Source: an uncultured Prevotellaceae bacterium
Lineage (GTDB): Bacteria; Bacteroidota; Bacteroidia; Bacteroidales; Bacteroidaceae
Assembly: GCA_902774815.1 (NCBI GenBank)
Contig: CACYJV010000015.1
Coordinates: forward strand, 1-64,000
DNA length: 64,000 nucleotides
Reading direction: 5' to 3'
In this document: positions 1-9,301 of the stretch, piece by piece
Layout of the letters: each line of letters begins with the position of its first letter
How positions within the stretch are numbered: position 1 is the first letter of the stretch
Made by a program: the position numbers and the translations under genes
Notes under the pieces: generated by a model
Told to the model about the DNA's origin: nothing
Seen by the model: only the letters and a program-made list of their open reading frames with translations
The model's database searches: none

Positions 1-1
1 T

Positions 2-1153
2 GAAGGTCAGAAGGAAAAGATGGCTTGTGAGGTGCAGGACATGAAGAAGCAAAAGGAAAGTCTTGAAGAACAGAATGACAAGTTAGAGGGTGAGATACAT
101 CATAAGGAGCAGCATAAGGAAAGGCTGGAAGGCAATATATCCCAGTTGGAAGATTATGCTGCAGCATTGGACATCAAGGAGGAAGACCTGATTGTACCAA
201 CCTTAAAGACAGACCCACTTGTAAAGGATGCTTGGGATGCCATAAAAGAAGAATTTGGTAAGCCAATCCCTGCTTTCGGTCAGAAGGAATGGAGAGAGGA
301 ACGGCGGAAGGCGATAAAGGTCATCCTTACCGAAATGCAGACTGCACTCATGCAGGCCAAGGATGTCCAGAAGCAGGATATACTTAAACTGGGGAAAGCA
401 CTCTATAACAAAGCTATGCAAAATGTGAGAGCCATCATAGAGCAGAACAAGCAACTGCAAAATGAAAATGGCCGATTGACTGAAGAGAACGACATCCTCA
501 GAAAGCGAATAGCCTCGATGGACGAGAATGCCATCGCCCGACTTCGGGACAAGAAGGATGCAGAAATCAAAGAGCTACAAGAGCGGCTTGGCAAAGCCGA
601 GTCTGAAACTGTCCGTTCGGGTAACAAGGCATATAGTGAGCATCAGAAGGCCGAAAGCGCCGAGAAAAAACTCCGAGAAATGCTGGACATCCCTGAAATC
701 AAGGAAATCTGGGAGAGCATACAGCAGAACAAGGAAGCCTTCAGGAAACAGATTGACAAATGGATTGAGGTTGGTGTTGCTGCCATTCGGAATTATGCAG
801 ATGGCAAAGACAACGACTTCCAAGCAGAGCAGGGCAATGCTGTTGCATGGGGCATCATTGCTAAAGCAGTTGAATATGGTCTTGACCCTACCGACGAAAA
901 GCAACGCAGGATGGCTACCGCCTATCTGCTAGAGAAAGTCTCATGGACTGGTATGTCCGAGTTCAAAGCTGGTCTAACAGCATCTCGCACTCGGCAACTC
1001 TGTGATGCGATGACGGTTACCAAAGACTTGATGGCGAATCTACTCCTTGCCGCTGGCGGCAGAGGCAGTGTTGGTGTTGGTGGAGGGGGCTCTAATGGTG
1101 AACTGACCAACTGGGATGGCACAAAGAAAAAGACTGGCTGGGGTATAGGATAG
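2..1153 (+). CDS. Mobilisation protein (MobV/Pre-like), C-terminal part
   Basis: The reading frame is open from base 2, so the gene starts upstream of the window and only its last 383 or so residues are visible; the ATG at base 20 is internal. The visible part is almost entirely charged coiled coil (long E/K/Q/R runs through about residue 230), then a compact segment, and ends in a glycine-rich tail. This architecture is typical of the C-terminal tail of Bacteroidetes mobilisation proteins (plasmid recombination enzyme/MobV type), whose relaxase domain is N-terminal and not visible here. The broken integrase directly downstream supports a mobilisable-element origin. The assignment rests on tail architecture and context, so another coiled-coil protein remains possible. 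Confidence 0.6.
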   Translation, partial: EGQKEKMACEVQDMKKQKESLEEQNDKLEGEIHHKEQHKERLEGNISQLEDYAAALDIKEEDLIVPTLKTDPLVKDAWDAIKEEFGKPIPAFGQKEWREERRKAIKVILTEMQTALMQAKDVQKQDILKLGKALYNKAMQNVRAIIEQNKQLQNENGRLTEENDILRKRIASMDENAIARLRDKKDAEIKELQERLGKAESETVRSGNKAYSEHQKAESAEKKLREMLDIPEIKEIWESIQQNKEAFRKQIDKWIEVGVAAIRNYADGKDNDFQAEQGNAVAWGIIAKAVEYGLDPTDEKQRRMATAYLLEKVSWTGMSEFKAGLTASRTRQLCDAMTVTKDLMANLLLAAGGRGSVGVGGGGSNGELTNWDGTKKKTGWGIG

Positions 1154-1183
1154 CTCCATAGAAAAACATTAGAAAGAAATAAT

Positions 1184-2276
1184 ATGATGACATCAATAAA
1201 GGTAAAGTTCAGACCATCTACTGTAGATGGCAAGGAGGGAGGTCTCTATTTCCAGATTATCCACAATAGGGTAGTCCGTCAGTTGAACACTGATTATAAG
1301 GTCTTTTCAGAGGAATGGGATGCAGAGTCGGAAAGCGTTATCGTAAATGGTAACCGTTCCAACCTCTTGTCAGGTATTCAAGAGCGTCTGGCATGGGATG
1401 TGGCTCGTCTGGAAAAGGTTGTCCGCTCGTTGGAAACGGAGCGTCGTCGCTTCACGGCAGACGATGTGATTACCATGTTCCATAAACTGACCAAGGAGTC
1501 CTCCCTCTTTACCTTTATGCATGGTGTCATTGCTCAACTGAAGCAACTGGGTAAAGTCGTTCTGACATGATGCTCATGTATGAAGCCTACCTGAAAGCCA
1601 GAGGTGTACGCATGAATACCATTTCGTTCTATATGCGTAACCTTCGGGCTGTCTATAATCGAGCCGTGGAGAAAGGCCTGACTCCACAGAACAATCCGTT
1701 CCGTCATGTCTATACAGGAGTGGATAAGACGGTGAAACGAGCTATACCTATCAAGGACATCAAAGCCCTGAAGGAGTTGGACTTATCCATGAAACCTTCA
1801 TTGGACTTTGCCCGTGATATGTTCATGTTCAGCTTCTATACCCGAGGTATGTCTTTCGTGGATATGGCTTATCTGGTATTCTGACCTATCGAAGACGAAA
1901 GACAGGTCAAGAGCTGACCATCAAGTGGGAGAAGTGCATGGCTGAGATAGTTGCTAAGTACCCTGAAAACCAAACTGACTTTCTTCTCCCTATCATCAAA
2001 GAGCAAGGCAATGAGCGAAGGCAATATGACAATGCGCTGCATCTTGTCAACTATCGCCTAAAGGAACTTTCCACGATGCTGAAACTTCAGCGGCCACTCA
2101 CCATGTACGTGGCTCGTCACTCATGGGCGAGTGCAGCCAAAGCGAAGAACGTACCTTTGTCGGTCATCAGCGAAGGCATGGGGCATGACTCAGAGGCGAC
2201 AACACAAATATACCTCGCTTCTTTGGAAACGTCGGTGGTTGACAAGGCAAACAAGATGATATTGGGATTGCTGTAG
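1184..2276 (+). pseudogene. Tyrosine recombinase (integrase), inactivated by two internal deletions
   Basis: Three consecutive frames (1184-1570, 1567-1884, 1938-2276) together give a Bacteroidetes phage-type integrase: N-terminal arm-binding domain, SAM-like core-binding domain, and catalytic domain. Conserved catalytic landmarks survive: the box I arginine in YTRGMSF, the YVARHSW box, GHDSEATT, and the tyrosine in QIYLAS. The first break (near 1555-1572) removes the start of the core-binding domain. The second (near 1878-1884) joins the codons for AYL to GILTYRRRK one base short, so about 22 bases are missing compared with intact relatives as I remember them. No single frame can make a full recombinase, so the element is probably immobile unless helped in trans. 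It follows the mobilisation gene by 30 bases. Confidence 0.8.
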
Positions 2277-2627
2277 ATTGAGATTTGTTTAGCAAAATTC
2301 TCAATCTCTTTCCAAGAGACGGATATTTGGGTACAAAGGTACTTATTTTCTTGCAAAATCCACCTTATTAAATAAGAAAACTAACTTTATACATGCCTCT
2401 TTTTCACTTTGTTTAGCAAAAACTGGTAGAAATAGCTTCTGAAACTGTGAAATAGAAGGGCTTTTTGCTTCTCTACGTCTCTTGGAAAGAGACGAATGGA
2501 TATTGCTCAACAAAGACCACCAATATGCCCTGAAATGGGCTAATAAGAAACAAGGGACTCTCTTGTGGTGTAAAAAGGGCTTGACAAAATCATTTTCTGC
2601 CACGAACCGATAACCCACCTACATTTT
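2277..2627. repeat. Gap with direct and inverted repeats between dead integrase and BREX-like operon
   Basis: This 351-base gap holds no convincing gene. A 14-base direct repeat, TTTGTTTAGCAAAA, occurs at 2284-2297 and 2408-2421. A 17-base sequence (TCTCTTTCCAAGAGACG, 2305-2321) recurs inverted at 2476-2492, and each copy is itself a small hairpin (GTCTCTT/AAGAGAC). Such repeats next to an integrase gene are the kind of site where recombinase or excision factors bind, so they may be remains of the element's attachment region; that is inference. A 91-codon minus-strand frame (2343-2618) spans the gap but has no recognisable domain. Confidence 0.5.
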
Positions 2628-2942
2628 GTGGATGTGGGCATAGAATTATCATCCGCTATCAAAGGACAAGAAGAGCCATCCGGCTATTCAAATGCCTGTA
2701 AACGAATCTTCGAGCAGACATACAAAGATGAGGTTGTAGGGTCATACCTTGCTTTATCGAACTGGTCAATTCTTTTTGAGCCAGACTTGAAACTTGATTT
2801 GCGAAGTATCATTGAATCTTTCTCCATCAACAAGTGTTTGATTCTGCTATCTAATGGCTCAATCAAGGAAAAACGTTATCTGTTGATGGATGACGATCGT
2901 TTTGCACTCAATCTCCAAGGATTATCATTTATAGAATTATAA
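2628..2942 (+). CDS. BrxF-like protein, N-terminally truncated
   Basis: The 104-residue product resembles the C-terminal two thirds of BrxF, the small P-loop protein of type 3 BREX. It has the strand-like segment DVGIELSSAI and then the signature block SNWSILFEPDLKLDLRSI followed by LILLSNG; as I recall the family, this matches its LLDNLELLFDPALKQDPLRLL...WNG region. Intact BrxF is about 150 residues and begins with a Walker A motif, which I cannot find. The frame is open back to about 2574 but contains no P-loop, and the best start is a GTG at 2628. The next gene, brxC, starts 12 bases downstream, as in BREX-3. The protein may be a truncated remnant or a diverged form with a cryptic start. 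Confidence 0.55.
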   Translation: MDVGIELSSAIKGQEEPSGYSNACKRIFEQTYKDEVVGSYLALSNWSILFEPDLKLDLRSIIESFSINKCLILLSNGSIKEKRYLLMDDDRFALNLQGLSFIEL

Positions 2943-2953
2943 TTGCCGAGCAT

Positions 2954-5900
2954 ATGAAATATAAAGAACTGATAACATTTGAGCCAATCAACGAGGTGGT
3001 GAAGTTCGATCAACTGTCGAATGAAGACTATCGCCATTCCCTTGTTCGCAACTTTGTTTTCTCAGAGACATACGAGAAGACATTTATACCCGCGATTTGC
3101 AAGAACCTCGACTATTCTGCCAGTTACGAGACGTTTGGTATGCAAATTGTCGGTAACTATGGTACAGGTAAGTCACACTTGATGTCACTTGTATCACTGG
3201 TAGCTGAGGATGCGACCTTACTTCCTGAAGTGAATAACGAAAGTGCCCGTAAGGTTCTCGGCAATATTGCTGGCAAGTACAAAGTTATTCGCTTCGAGTT
3301 AGGAACCGACGAAGAACTGTGGCGCGTTGTATGCTATCAGATAGACAAAGCTCTTGCAGCATGGGGCGTAGATTACAGTATTTCCAATGATAACAAGCCC
3401 GACATGTATGCCGACAAACTGCGTCGCATGATGGCACAGTTTGAAGCCAAATTCCCAGACAAAGGGCTGATGCTTGTCATTGACGAAATGTTATCATACT
3501 TGAAATCACGTGCCAATGGCGTTAGCTTGAATCGTGACCTTAGTGTGTTGCAAGCCCTTGGTCAGACTAGTGACAAGTCACGCTTCCGCATGATGTTCGG
3601 TGTGCAGGAACTGATATATAACTCGCCAGAGTTTCAGTATGCTGCCGATATGCTCAACAAGGTAAATGATCGCTATAAGGACATTACCATCACCAAGCAA
3701 GACGTGCAGTTTGTGGTTCAGCAGCGACTGTTGAAAAAAACCGATGCTCAACGTGATATTATTCGTCGTCATCTTTCCAAGTTTACGGAGTTCTTCACTG
3801 ACATGCATGCCAAACTGGAAGATTATGTTTCGCTCTTCCCCGTCAATCCTTCGTTCTTTGAGAACTTCCAACAGATACGCATCAGCAAATCACAGCGTGA
3901 GGTGCTGAAAACGTTGACGGGTAAGTTCCAAGCTATCTTTGACAAAGATATTCCTGAAACAGAACCCGGTCTAATCTGCTATGACCATTATTGGGAAGAC
4001 CTTCAGGCTCCCGAAATGCAGACCGATGCAGATGTGCGCCGTGTGACTGCCATCATGCAGACCGTCCATCAGAAGATTACGGAAAACTTTACTGGTGCAA
4101 GAGCTAATAAAGCTGTTTTAGCTCACCGCATTGCCAATGCCTGTGCTGTGAAGATTCTCCAAGACACGTTGGAGCATACCAATGGCGTGACAGCTGAAAA
4201 TCTGATTGACGGTCTTTGCTATCTCAACCCCACCATTCTCGACCGTGAAATGTTGGGCGAGGTTATCAACACCACCGCATCACAAATCGTATCGGCTACC
4301 GTAGGACAGTATTTTGAAAAGAATGCTCAGAATCAAGAGTATCACCTACGCATCGAAGGTGGTGTGAACTATGAGCAGAAAATCAAAGACTATGTTCTGA
4401 CGATGGCGCCAGACGCTCTCGACAGCTATTTCTTCAGTTATTTGGTAGAGAATCTACCTATTGAGGTTGAGAAATATCGAAGGGAGTTCCCAATCTATCC
4501 TCATTCCGTAGAGTGGAAGAGTCATAAGGTTTCACTCGATGGCTACATCTTCATGGGCAACCCAGATGAACGTAGCACGACTCAGCCAGAGCAATACTTC
4601 TACATCTACTTCATGCCTATCTTCAATAAAGAGAAAATACAGGTAGGCACCGAGCCGGACAGCGTCTATATTCGCATGGACAAAGTGAGTGACGAAATGC
4701 GTCAACTTATTTCACTCTATGCAGCATCTGAGGCTCTTATCAAGAGTGTGGACACATCGCAGAAGCGGTTTTATGAGCAGTATAGAAAAACATACGAGGA
4801 CAAGTTGCGCCCTGTGTTCCAGCGTGATTTCATCCAATGTACTGAGGTATACTATCAAGGAGAGCTGCAAACCGTTAATCTGACAGGGGCTGCAGGTATG
4901 GCAAAGGAACAGATTATTAGCGAAATTGCCTCCAACATACTCGAAGAGTACTTCTGCCAGCGTCTGCCCAACTATCCAAAGTTCTCACTCCTTCGACTGC
5001 CTATCACATCAAGCAACCGCGCCACCATGATAGCAGGAGCCAAGAAGAGGATAGCAAATCCTTTACAAGCCAACCGCGATAGTGAAGCCATCCTTGCTGC
5101 ACTTGGACTATTTGCCGACGGAACATTGAGTATTGAGGCATCGCAGTATGCGCAGAGCGTTAAACAGAGGCTGGAGGACAAAGGTGAAGGACAGGTGCTC
5201 AATCGGGATGAAATCCTCTACCAGTACTACGAGCAGACATGGCGCACCCGTGACTTCGAGATTGAGGCAGACTTGGAATTCCTTGTACTTTGCACGATGG
5301 TAAGCCTTGGCGAGATTGAAATCAGCCTGCCTGGAAATAAGACGATCAATGCAGCCAACATTGCTGACATTACATCTTTGCCTGAAGATATGGCCTACAA
5401 CTTCTCACATGTTCGCCGTCCGAAGGGAATGAATCTGCCGCTTGTACGCGAGATATTCGTAAAGATAGAAGGCCATGACCTGACGCGCCAACTTGACAAG
5501 GATGACACCTTCACCAAACTCCTTGTGGCAGCACAGAAGAAAGCTGGGCATGCCGTTACATTGGCACAGAAGGTACGTGGAGGTATCTTCCTTGAAAATG
5601 AGGAAGTGCTTGCCCCATTCGATGGTAGCAGCCATGCCAACCGCCTTCAGGTTTTGGCTTCATTCTGTGACAAGTTACAGAACTATGGCACAAAGGCTAA
5701 AATGAGCAATCTGCCTTGGACTCTGGAACAACTTGGCCATGTCTTTGAAGCCATTCCACTGATGAATCAGCTCGATAATATGCTTCAAGTGGTAGATGAA
5801 TTGCGGACCCGAATCTCTTACCTTGTACAGGCAAAGCAGTATATGACCGACCAGCAGATGGAGGCAGATGTCAATGCGGCACTTGACCGTGTGAAGGAGG

Positions 5901-6622
5901 TACCGTCGATGGTCAATGACGAAGATGCCCTCTCTGCTTATAAGAGTCAACTTGACTCCTTGATGGGCAAATATGCTGACTGGTATCTGGCAGAATACAA
6001 CCGCTTACACATTACGGGAATGCAGGAGCAGGAAAAGCTCCGTATCATGCGCAGCACGGAGAAACAAGTATGCGATGCCATTTGTGGCAACGACCGTGGC
6101 GGTTATATCACGATTGTTCCCCAGTATCAGGACTGGAACCGTCGCATGAGCCAGTTACAGGTAGCCAGTACTTCTGTTACACGCGAAGCCATTCTCAACG
6201 TGCCTTATCATGGATTCAATCCCAAGCAATTCCAAGGCAAGTCACTACCTCAGATTGCAGACATGCGTGATGAACTGGAGCAGATTCATGAGAATATCAT
6301 CAAGTCGCTTCATGAAATGGCTGAAGACCCACAATTGGCAGGCAATGCCACTTCTGTGCTTGACCAAAGCGAGCAGCGCCTATTTAAGCAGTTCCACGAC
6401 AACCGCAATGAGAAGCCATCTGCAGAGGACGCAGCCCGTCTGATGGTCATCATCGACAAGTTGCACCGCGACATTCAAAAGGTAGATATTACGATGGACG
6501 ATATTCGCCGTGCGCTCAACCATCCGATGACTCCACAGGAGGCAAAGAAAGCCTTTGGCAAGTACATCGACTTGATGACCAATGGCTACGAAAACGAAAA
6601 TGTAAGAGTAATATTGAAGTAA
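2954..6622 (+). CDS. brxC: BrxC/PglY-type large ATPase
   Basis: A 1222-residue P-loop ATPase with Walker A GNYGTGKS at residues 67-74 and Walker B LVIDE ending at D177-E178. A long helical and beta-rich region without recognisable catalytic motifs follows. Size, N-terminal ATPase position and the neighbours (a BrxF-like fragment upstream, a DNA methylase and PglZ downstream) fit BrxC/PglY, the AAA+-type ATPase shared by BREX and Pgl phage-defence systems. In those systems BrxC is needed for both phage exclusion and host methylation. The start ATG at 2954 lies 12 bases after the brxF-like stop, and the methylase begins 8 bases after this stop, so the genes are almost certainly cotranscribed. 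No frameshift is visible across the full length. Confidence 0.85.
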   Translation: MKYKELITFEPINEVVKFDQLSNEDYRHSLVRNFVFSETYEKTFIPAICKNLDYSASYETFGMQIVGNYGTGKSHLMSLVSLVAEDATLLPEVNNESARKVLGNIAGKYKVIRFELGTDEELWRVVCYQIDKALAAWGVDYSISNDNKPDMYADKLRRMMAQFEAKFPDKGLMLVIDEMLSYLKSRANGVSLNRDLSVLQALGQTSDKSRFRMMFGVQELIYNSPEFQYAADMLNKVNDRYKDITITKQDVQFVVQQRLLKKTDAQRDIIRRHLSKFTEFFTDMHAKLEDYVSLFPVNPSFFENFQQIRISKSQREVLKTLTGKFQAIFDKDIPETEPGLICYDHYWEDLQAPEMQTDADVRRVTAIMQTVHQKITENFTGARANKAVLAHRIANACAVKILQDTLEHTNGVTAENLIDGLCYLNPTILDREMLGEVINTTASQIVSATVGQYFEKNAQNQEYHLRIEGGVNYEQKIKDYVLTMAPDALDSYFFSYLVENLPIEVEKYRREFPIYPHSVEWKSHKVSLDGYIFMGNPDERSTTQPEQYFYIYFMPIFNKEKIQVGTEPDSVYIRMDKVSDEMRQLISLYAASEALIKSVDTSQKRFYEQYRKTYEDKLRPVFQRDFIQCTEVYYQGELQTVNLTGAAGMAKEQIISEIASNILEEYFCQRLPNYPKFSLLRLPITSSNRATMIAGAKKRIANPLQANRDSEAILAALGLFADGTLSIEASQYAQSVKQRLEDKGEGQVLNRDEILYQYYEQTWRTRDFEIEADLEFLVLCTMVSLGEIEISLPGNKTINAANIADITSLPEDMAYNFSHVRRPKGMNLPLVREIFVKIEGHDLTRQLDKDDTFTKLLVAAQKKAGHAVTLAQKVRGGIFLENEEVLAPFDGSSHANRLQVLASFCDKLQNYGTKAKMSNLPWTLEQLGHVFEAIPLMNQLDNMLQVVDELRTRISYLVQAKQYMTDQQMEADVNAALDRVKEVPSMVNDEDALSAYKSQLDSLMGKYADWYLAEYNRLHITGMQEQEKLRIMRSTEKQVCDAICGNDRGGYITIVPQYQDWNRRMSQLQVASTSVTREAILNVPYHGFNPKQFQGKSLPQIADMRDELEQIHENIIKSLHEMAEDPQLAGNATSVLDQSEQRLFKQFHDNRNEKPSAEDAARLMVIIDKLHRDIQKVDITMDDIRRALNHPMTPQEAKKAFGKYIDLMTNGYENENVRVILK

Positions 6623-6629
6623 CTTTAAT

Positions 6630-9296
6630 ATGAGCAAGAAAGACCAAAATATACCGCAGCCAGTCCTCTTCGATGCAGAGGAAATGGGACGCATCACACC
6701 CGGTGACATCTGGGAAGAGAAGAATAAGCTCGTCACCTGTTTAGGTATGGAGTTTCCAAACGACGATGCCCGTCGTAAATACTTCCGTGATGAATTGCGA
6801 AATAAGTTGCCAGAGCTACGACAGATTGAGGGATTCCCCATCGGAAAGGACGAGGACATCATCCGATTATCCGACCCTCCGTATTACACTGCTTGTCCCA
6901 ACCCTTGGCTTAATGATTTCATTGCGCAGTGGGAAGAAGAAAAGAAACAGTTGGAGCGTGAGGGAAAGCGCAAAGCAGATTTTGAGGTGAAGGAACCGTA
7001 TGCCAGTGATGTTAGTGAAGGAAAGAGTAATGCTATATATATGGCGCATTCTTATCATACAAAAGTTCCACACCCAGCCATCATGCGTTATATTCTTCAT
7101 TACACACAACCAGGAGATATTATTTTTGATGGATTTGCGGGAACTGGCATGACAGGAGTTGCTGCTGGCAAATGCTCTGATGTATCGGAGATACAACAAT
7201 ATAGTATTCAGGGTGATACAGGAATCAGACATTGTATTTTAGGTGATTTATCACCGATAGCTTCCTTCATTACATACAACTTTAACAAGCCCGTAAGCAA
7301 TAACTTTTTTCTTGCGAAAGCTAAACAAGTAGCTGAGCAAGTTAATGAAAAATACGGGTATCTATATAAGACCAAGCACAAAAACCTTGGATATGGAGTA
7401 ATATCATATGTTATATGGAGTGACGAATTAATCTGTGATAATTGTGGACGCGAGTTGTCTTATTGGACGGAATCATTAGACAAAGATAACAACATTAAGG
7501 ATTGCATTATTTGTCCTCATTGTGGCTCTATTATTAACAAGACTCAGAATACCATTGCAAAAGAAACTGTTGTGTCTATCAATGGTGATGTCGCTATTGT
7601 TCCAAAGAAGCGTCCTGTCCTTATTTGTTATAAATACAATGGAAAGCGTTATACCAAAGTACCTGACGACTATGATTTTCAGCTTATACAAGAAATAGAA
7701 TCTCTTTCACCTGATGGCTTTTTCCCAAAAGGTACTATTCCTGATGGAGTAAAAACAGCAGAACTCAAAAGGGCTGGCTATACGGATGTTTCACTTCTAT
7801 ATACAAGGCGTAATCTTCTTATCTTCTCTGCTCTTTGGTCTCTAATGCAAGACCTTCCTATTCTTCGTTTTGTATTAACTTCCATTTTAGTTAAAACGGG
7901 GTCTTTATTGCACAATATTGGACTTAAGAATGGAAAAATCAATTTAGCAGGGGCACTTCCTAATGCGCTCTTTGTGCCAAGTGCTTTAGCTGAAAGAAAT
8001 ATAATTGAGTTATTTTTAAGTAAGTTAGACGATATCCTTCGGATGAATCCAGAGGCGTTACATCGCTGCGTAAACCAAATATCATCTGCTACAGATTTAC
8101 AAAACATCAATTCTGAATCCGTGGATTATATTTTTACCGACCCACCGTTTGGACATAATTTGATGTACTCTGAACTAAACTTCATTCATGAAGCGTGGCT
8201 AAATGTGTTCACAGACAATAAGGAAGAAGCCATTGAAAACTCCGCTCAAAACAAAACTGTTCAGGAATATACTGATTTGATGACTGCCGCTTTCATCGAA
8301 TACTATAGGATTCTAAAGCCTGGCTGTTGGATGACGGTTGAATTTTCAAACACTTCCGCTGCTGTTTGGAATTCAATACAACGCGCATTAACAAAAGCCG
8401 GCTTTATAGTTTCTGTTGTACGAGGTCTGGACAAGAAACAAGGCAGTTATAACGCACAAACAACATCTACAGCGGTAAAACAAGATTTGGTAATATCTTG
8501 TTATAAAAGTACAGAGCGTGTACGTAATAGTCTTACCCAAGAATTGCCTAATAGTGTGTGGGATTTTATAGATGAACATTTAGAGCATCTCCCAATCGTA
8601 AATGAGGTTGGCAATAAGCTAACATCAATTATTGAGAGAAGTCCTAAAATTCTTTATGATCGGTTAATCTCATCATACATTGAGCGTGGACTTGCTGTTC
8701 CATTAGATGCGCAGCAATTCCAGTCGGGTCTTAGAGAACGCTATGTTGAACGCGATGAGATGTTTTTTACTGCAAGTCAGGTTGTCGAATATGAAGCAAA
8801 AAGAAAGGCTGTTCCTGACTTTGCTCCTATGGGTATCATCGTGAGCGACGAAGCCAATGGCATACAGTGGTTGAAGAACCTCCTACGTGATGGTGGCAAG
8901 ACCTATCAGGATATACAGCCAGAATGGATGCAAGCCATCAACGGTCTCAGGAAGAATGATATTCTACCAGAGTTAAAGCAGATTCTTGAAGAGAACTTCA
9001 TCGAGGAATCCAATGGTAAATGGCGACTGCCTAACATTCAGGACGACAAGGACGTAAATGCTCTTCGTACAAAAGCTTTACTCAAAGAGTTCAAGATATA
9101 CGTAGATGTCGCACAGAAGCCAAAGGCAAAAATAAAGGAAGCCCGTGTGGAAGCCCTTCGTGCTGGTTTTAAGCAGTGTTATGTCGATAAGGATTTCCAG
9201 ACTATCGTGACAGTAGGCAACAAGATTCCTCAGAACCTGCTGATCGAAGACGAGGTACTGCTGCAATTTTACGACATCGCCCAGAGCAAACTATAA
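6630..9296 (+). CDS. Large adenine-type DNA methyltransferase in the PglX position
   Basis: An 888-residue DNA methylase. An N-terminal DPPYY (82-86) is followed by the SAM-binding FAGTG (169-173, motif I). Cysteine pairs near residues 269/272 and 295/298 suggest a zinc ribbon, and a second catalytic-type motif TDPPF spans 503-507. Two DPP motifs around motif I plus an inserted zinc ribbon recall the large DUF1156-like methylases used as PglXI in type 3 BREX. The expected role is methylation of host DNA so the system spares it. Base composition is mosaic: hand counts of 60-base lines give G+C of 55% at 6661-6720, 35% at 8101-8160, 33% at 8521-8580 and 48% at 8881-8940. This suggests the central segment was exchanged. 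pglZ starts 6 bases downstream. Confidence 0.8.
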   Translation: MSKKDQNIPQPVLFDAEEMGRITPGDIWEEKNKLVTCLGMEFPNDDARRKYFRDELRNKLPELRQIEGFPIGKDEDIIRLSDPPYYTACPNPWLNDFIAQWEEEKKQLEREGKRKADFEVKEPYASDVSEGKSNAIYMAHSYHTKVPHPAIMRYILHYTQPGDIIFDGFAGTGMTGVAAGKCSDVSEIQQYSIQGDTGIRHCILGDLSPIASFITYNFNKPVSNNFFLAKAKQVAEQVNEKYGYLYKTKHKNLGYGVISYVIWSDELICDNCGRELSYWTESLDKDNNIKDCIICPHCGSIINKTQNTIAKETVVSINGDVAIVPKKRPVLICYKYNGKRYTKVPDDYDFQLIQEIESLSPDGFFPKGTIPDGVKTAELKRAGYTDVSLLYTRRNLLIFSALWSLMQDLPILRFVLTSILVKTGSLLHNIGLKNGKINLAGALPNALFVPSALAERNIIELFLSKLDDILRMNPEALHRCVNQISSATDLQNINSESVDYIFTDPPFGHNLMYSELNFIHEAWLNVFTDNKEEAIENSAQNKTVQEYTDLMTAAFIEYYRILKPGCWMTVEFSNTSAAVWNSIQRALTKAGFIVSVVRGLDKKQGSYNAQTTSTAVKQDLVISCYKSTERVRNSLTQELPNSVWDFIDEHLEHLPIVNEVGNKLTSIIERSPKILYDRLISSYIERGLAVPLDAQQFQSGLRERYVERDEMFFTASQVVEYEAKRKAVPDFAPMGIIVSDEANGIQWLKNLLRDGGKTYQDIQPEWMQAINGLRKNDILPELKQILEENFIEESNGKWRLPNIQDDKDVNALRTKALLKEFKIYVDVAQKPKAKIKEARVEALRAGFKQCYVDKDFQTIVTVGNKIPQNLLIEDEVLLQFYDIAQSKL

Positions 9297-9301
9297 TTCA
9301 G

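Noticed and set aside
2334..2341. Minus-strand TACCTTTG as a promoter
   Set aside because: It matches the -7 motif, but the nearest upstream TTG is only 12 bases away and the only frame it could drive is the degraded integrase antisense.
2421..2612. Plus-strand frame with a CKKGLTKS segment as a split BrxF P-loop
   Set aside because: The segment lies just upstream of the BrxF-like frame and vaguely resembles a Walker A motif, but it lacks the conserved glycine-lysine order and would need a frameshift to join.
2343..2618. Minus-strand frame of 91 codons beside the integrase
   Set aside because: No domain, no ribosome site that I can support, and it overlaps the repeats; kept only as a note in the gap description.
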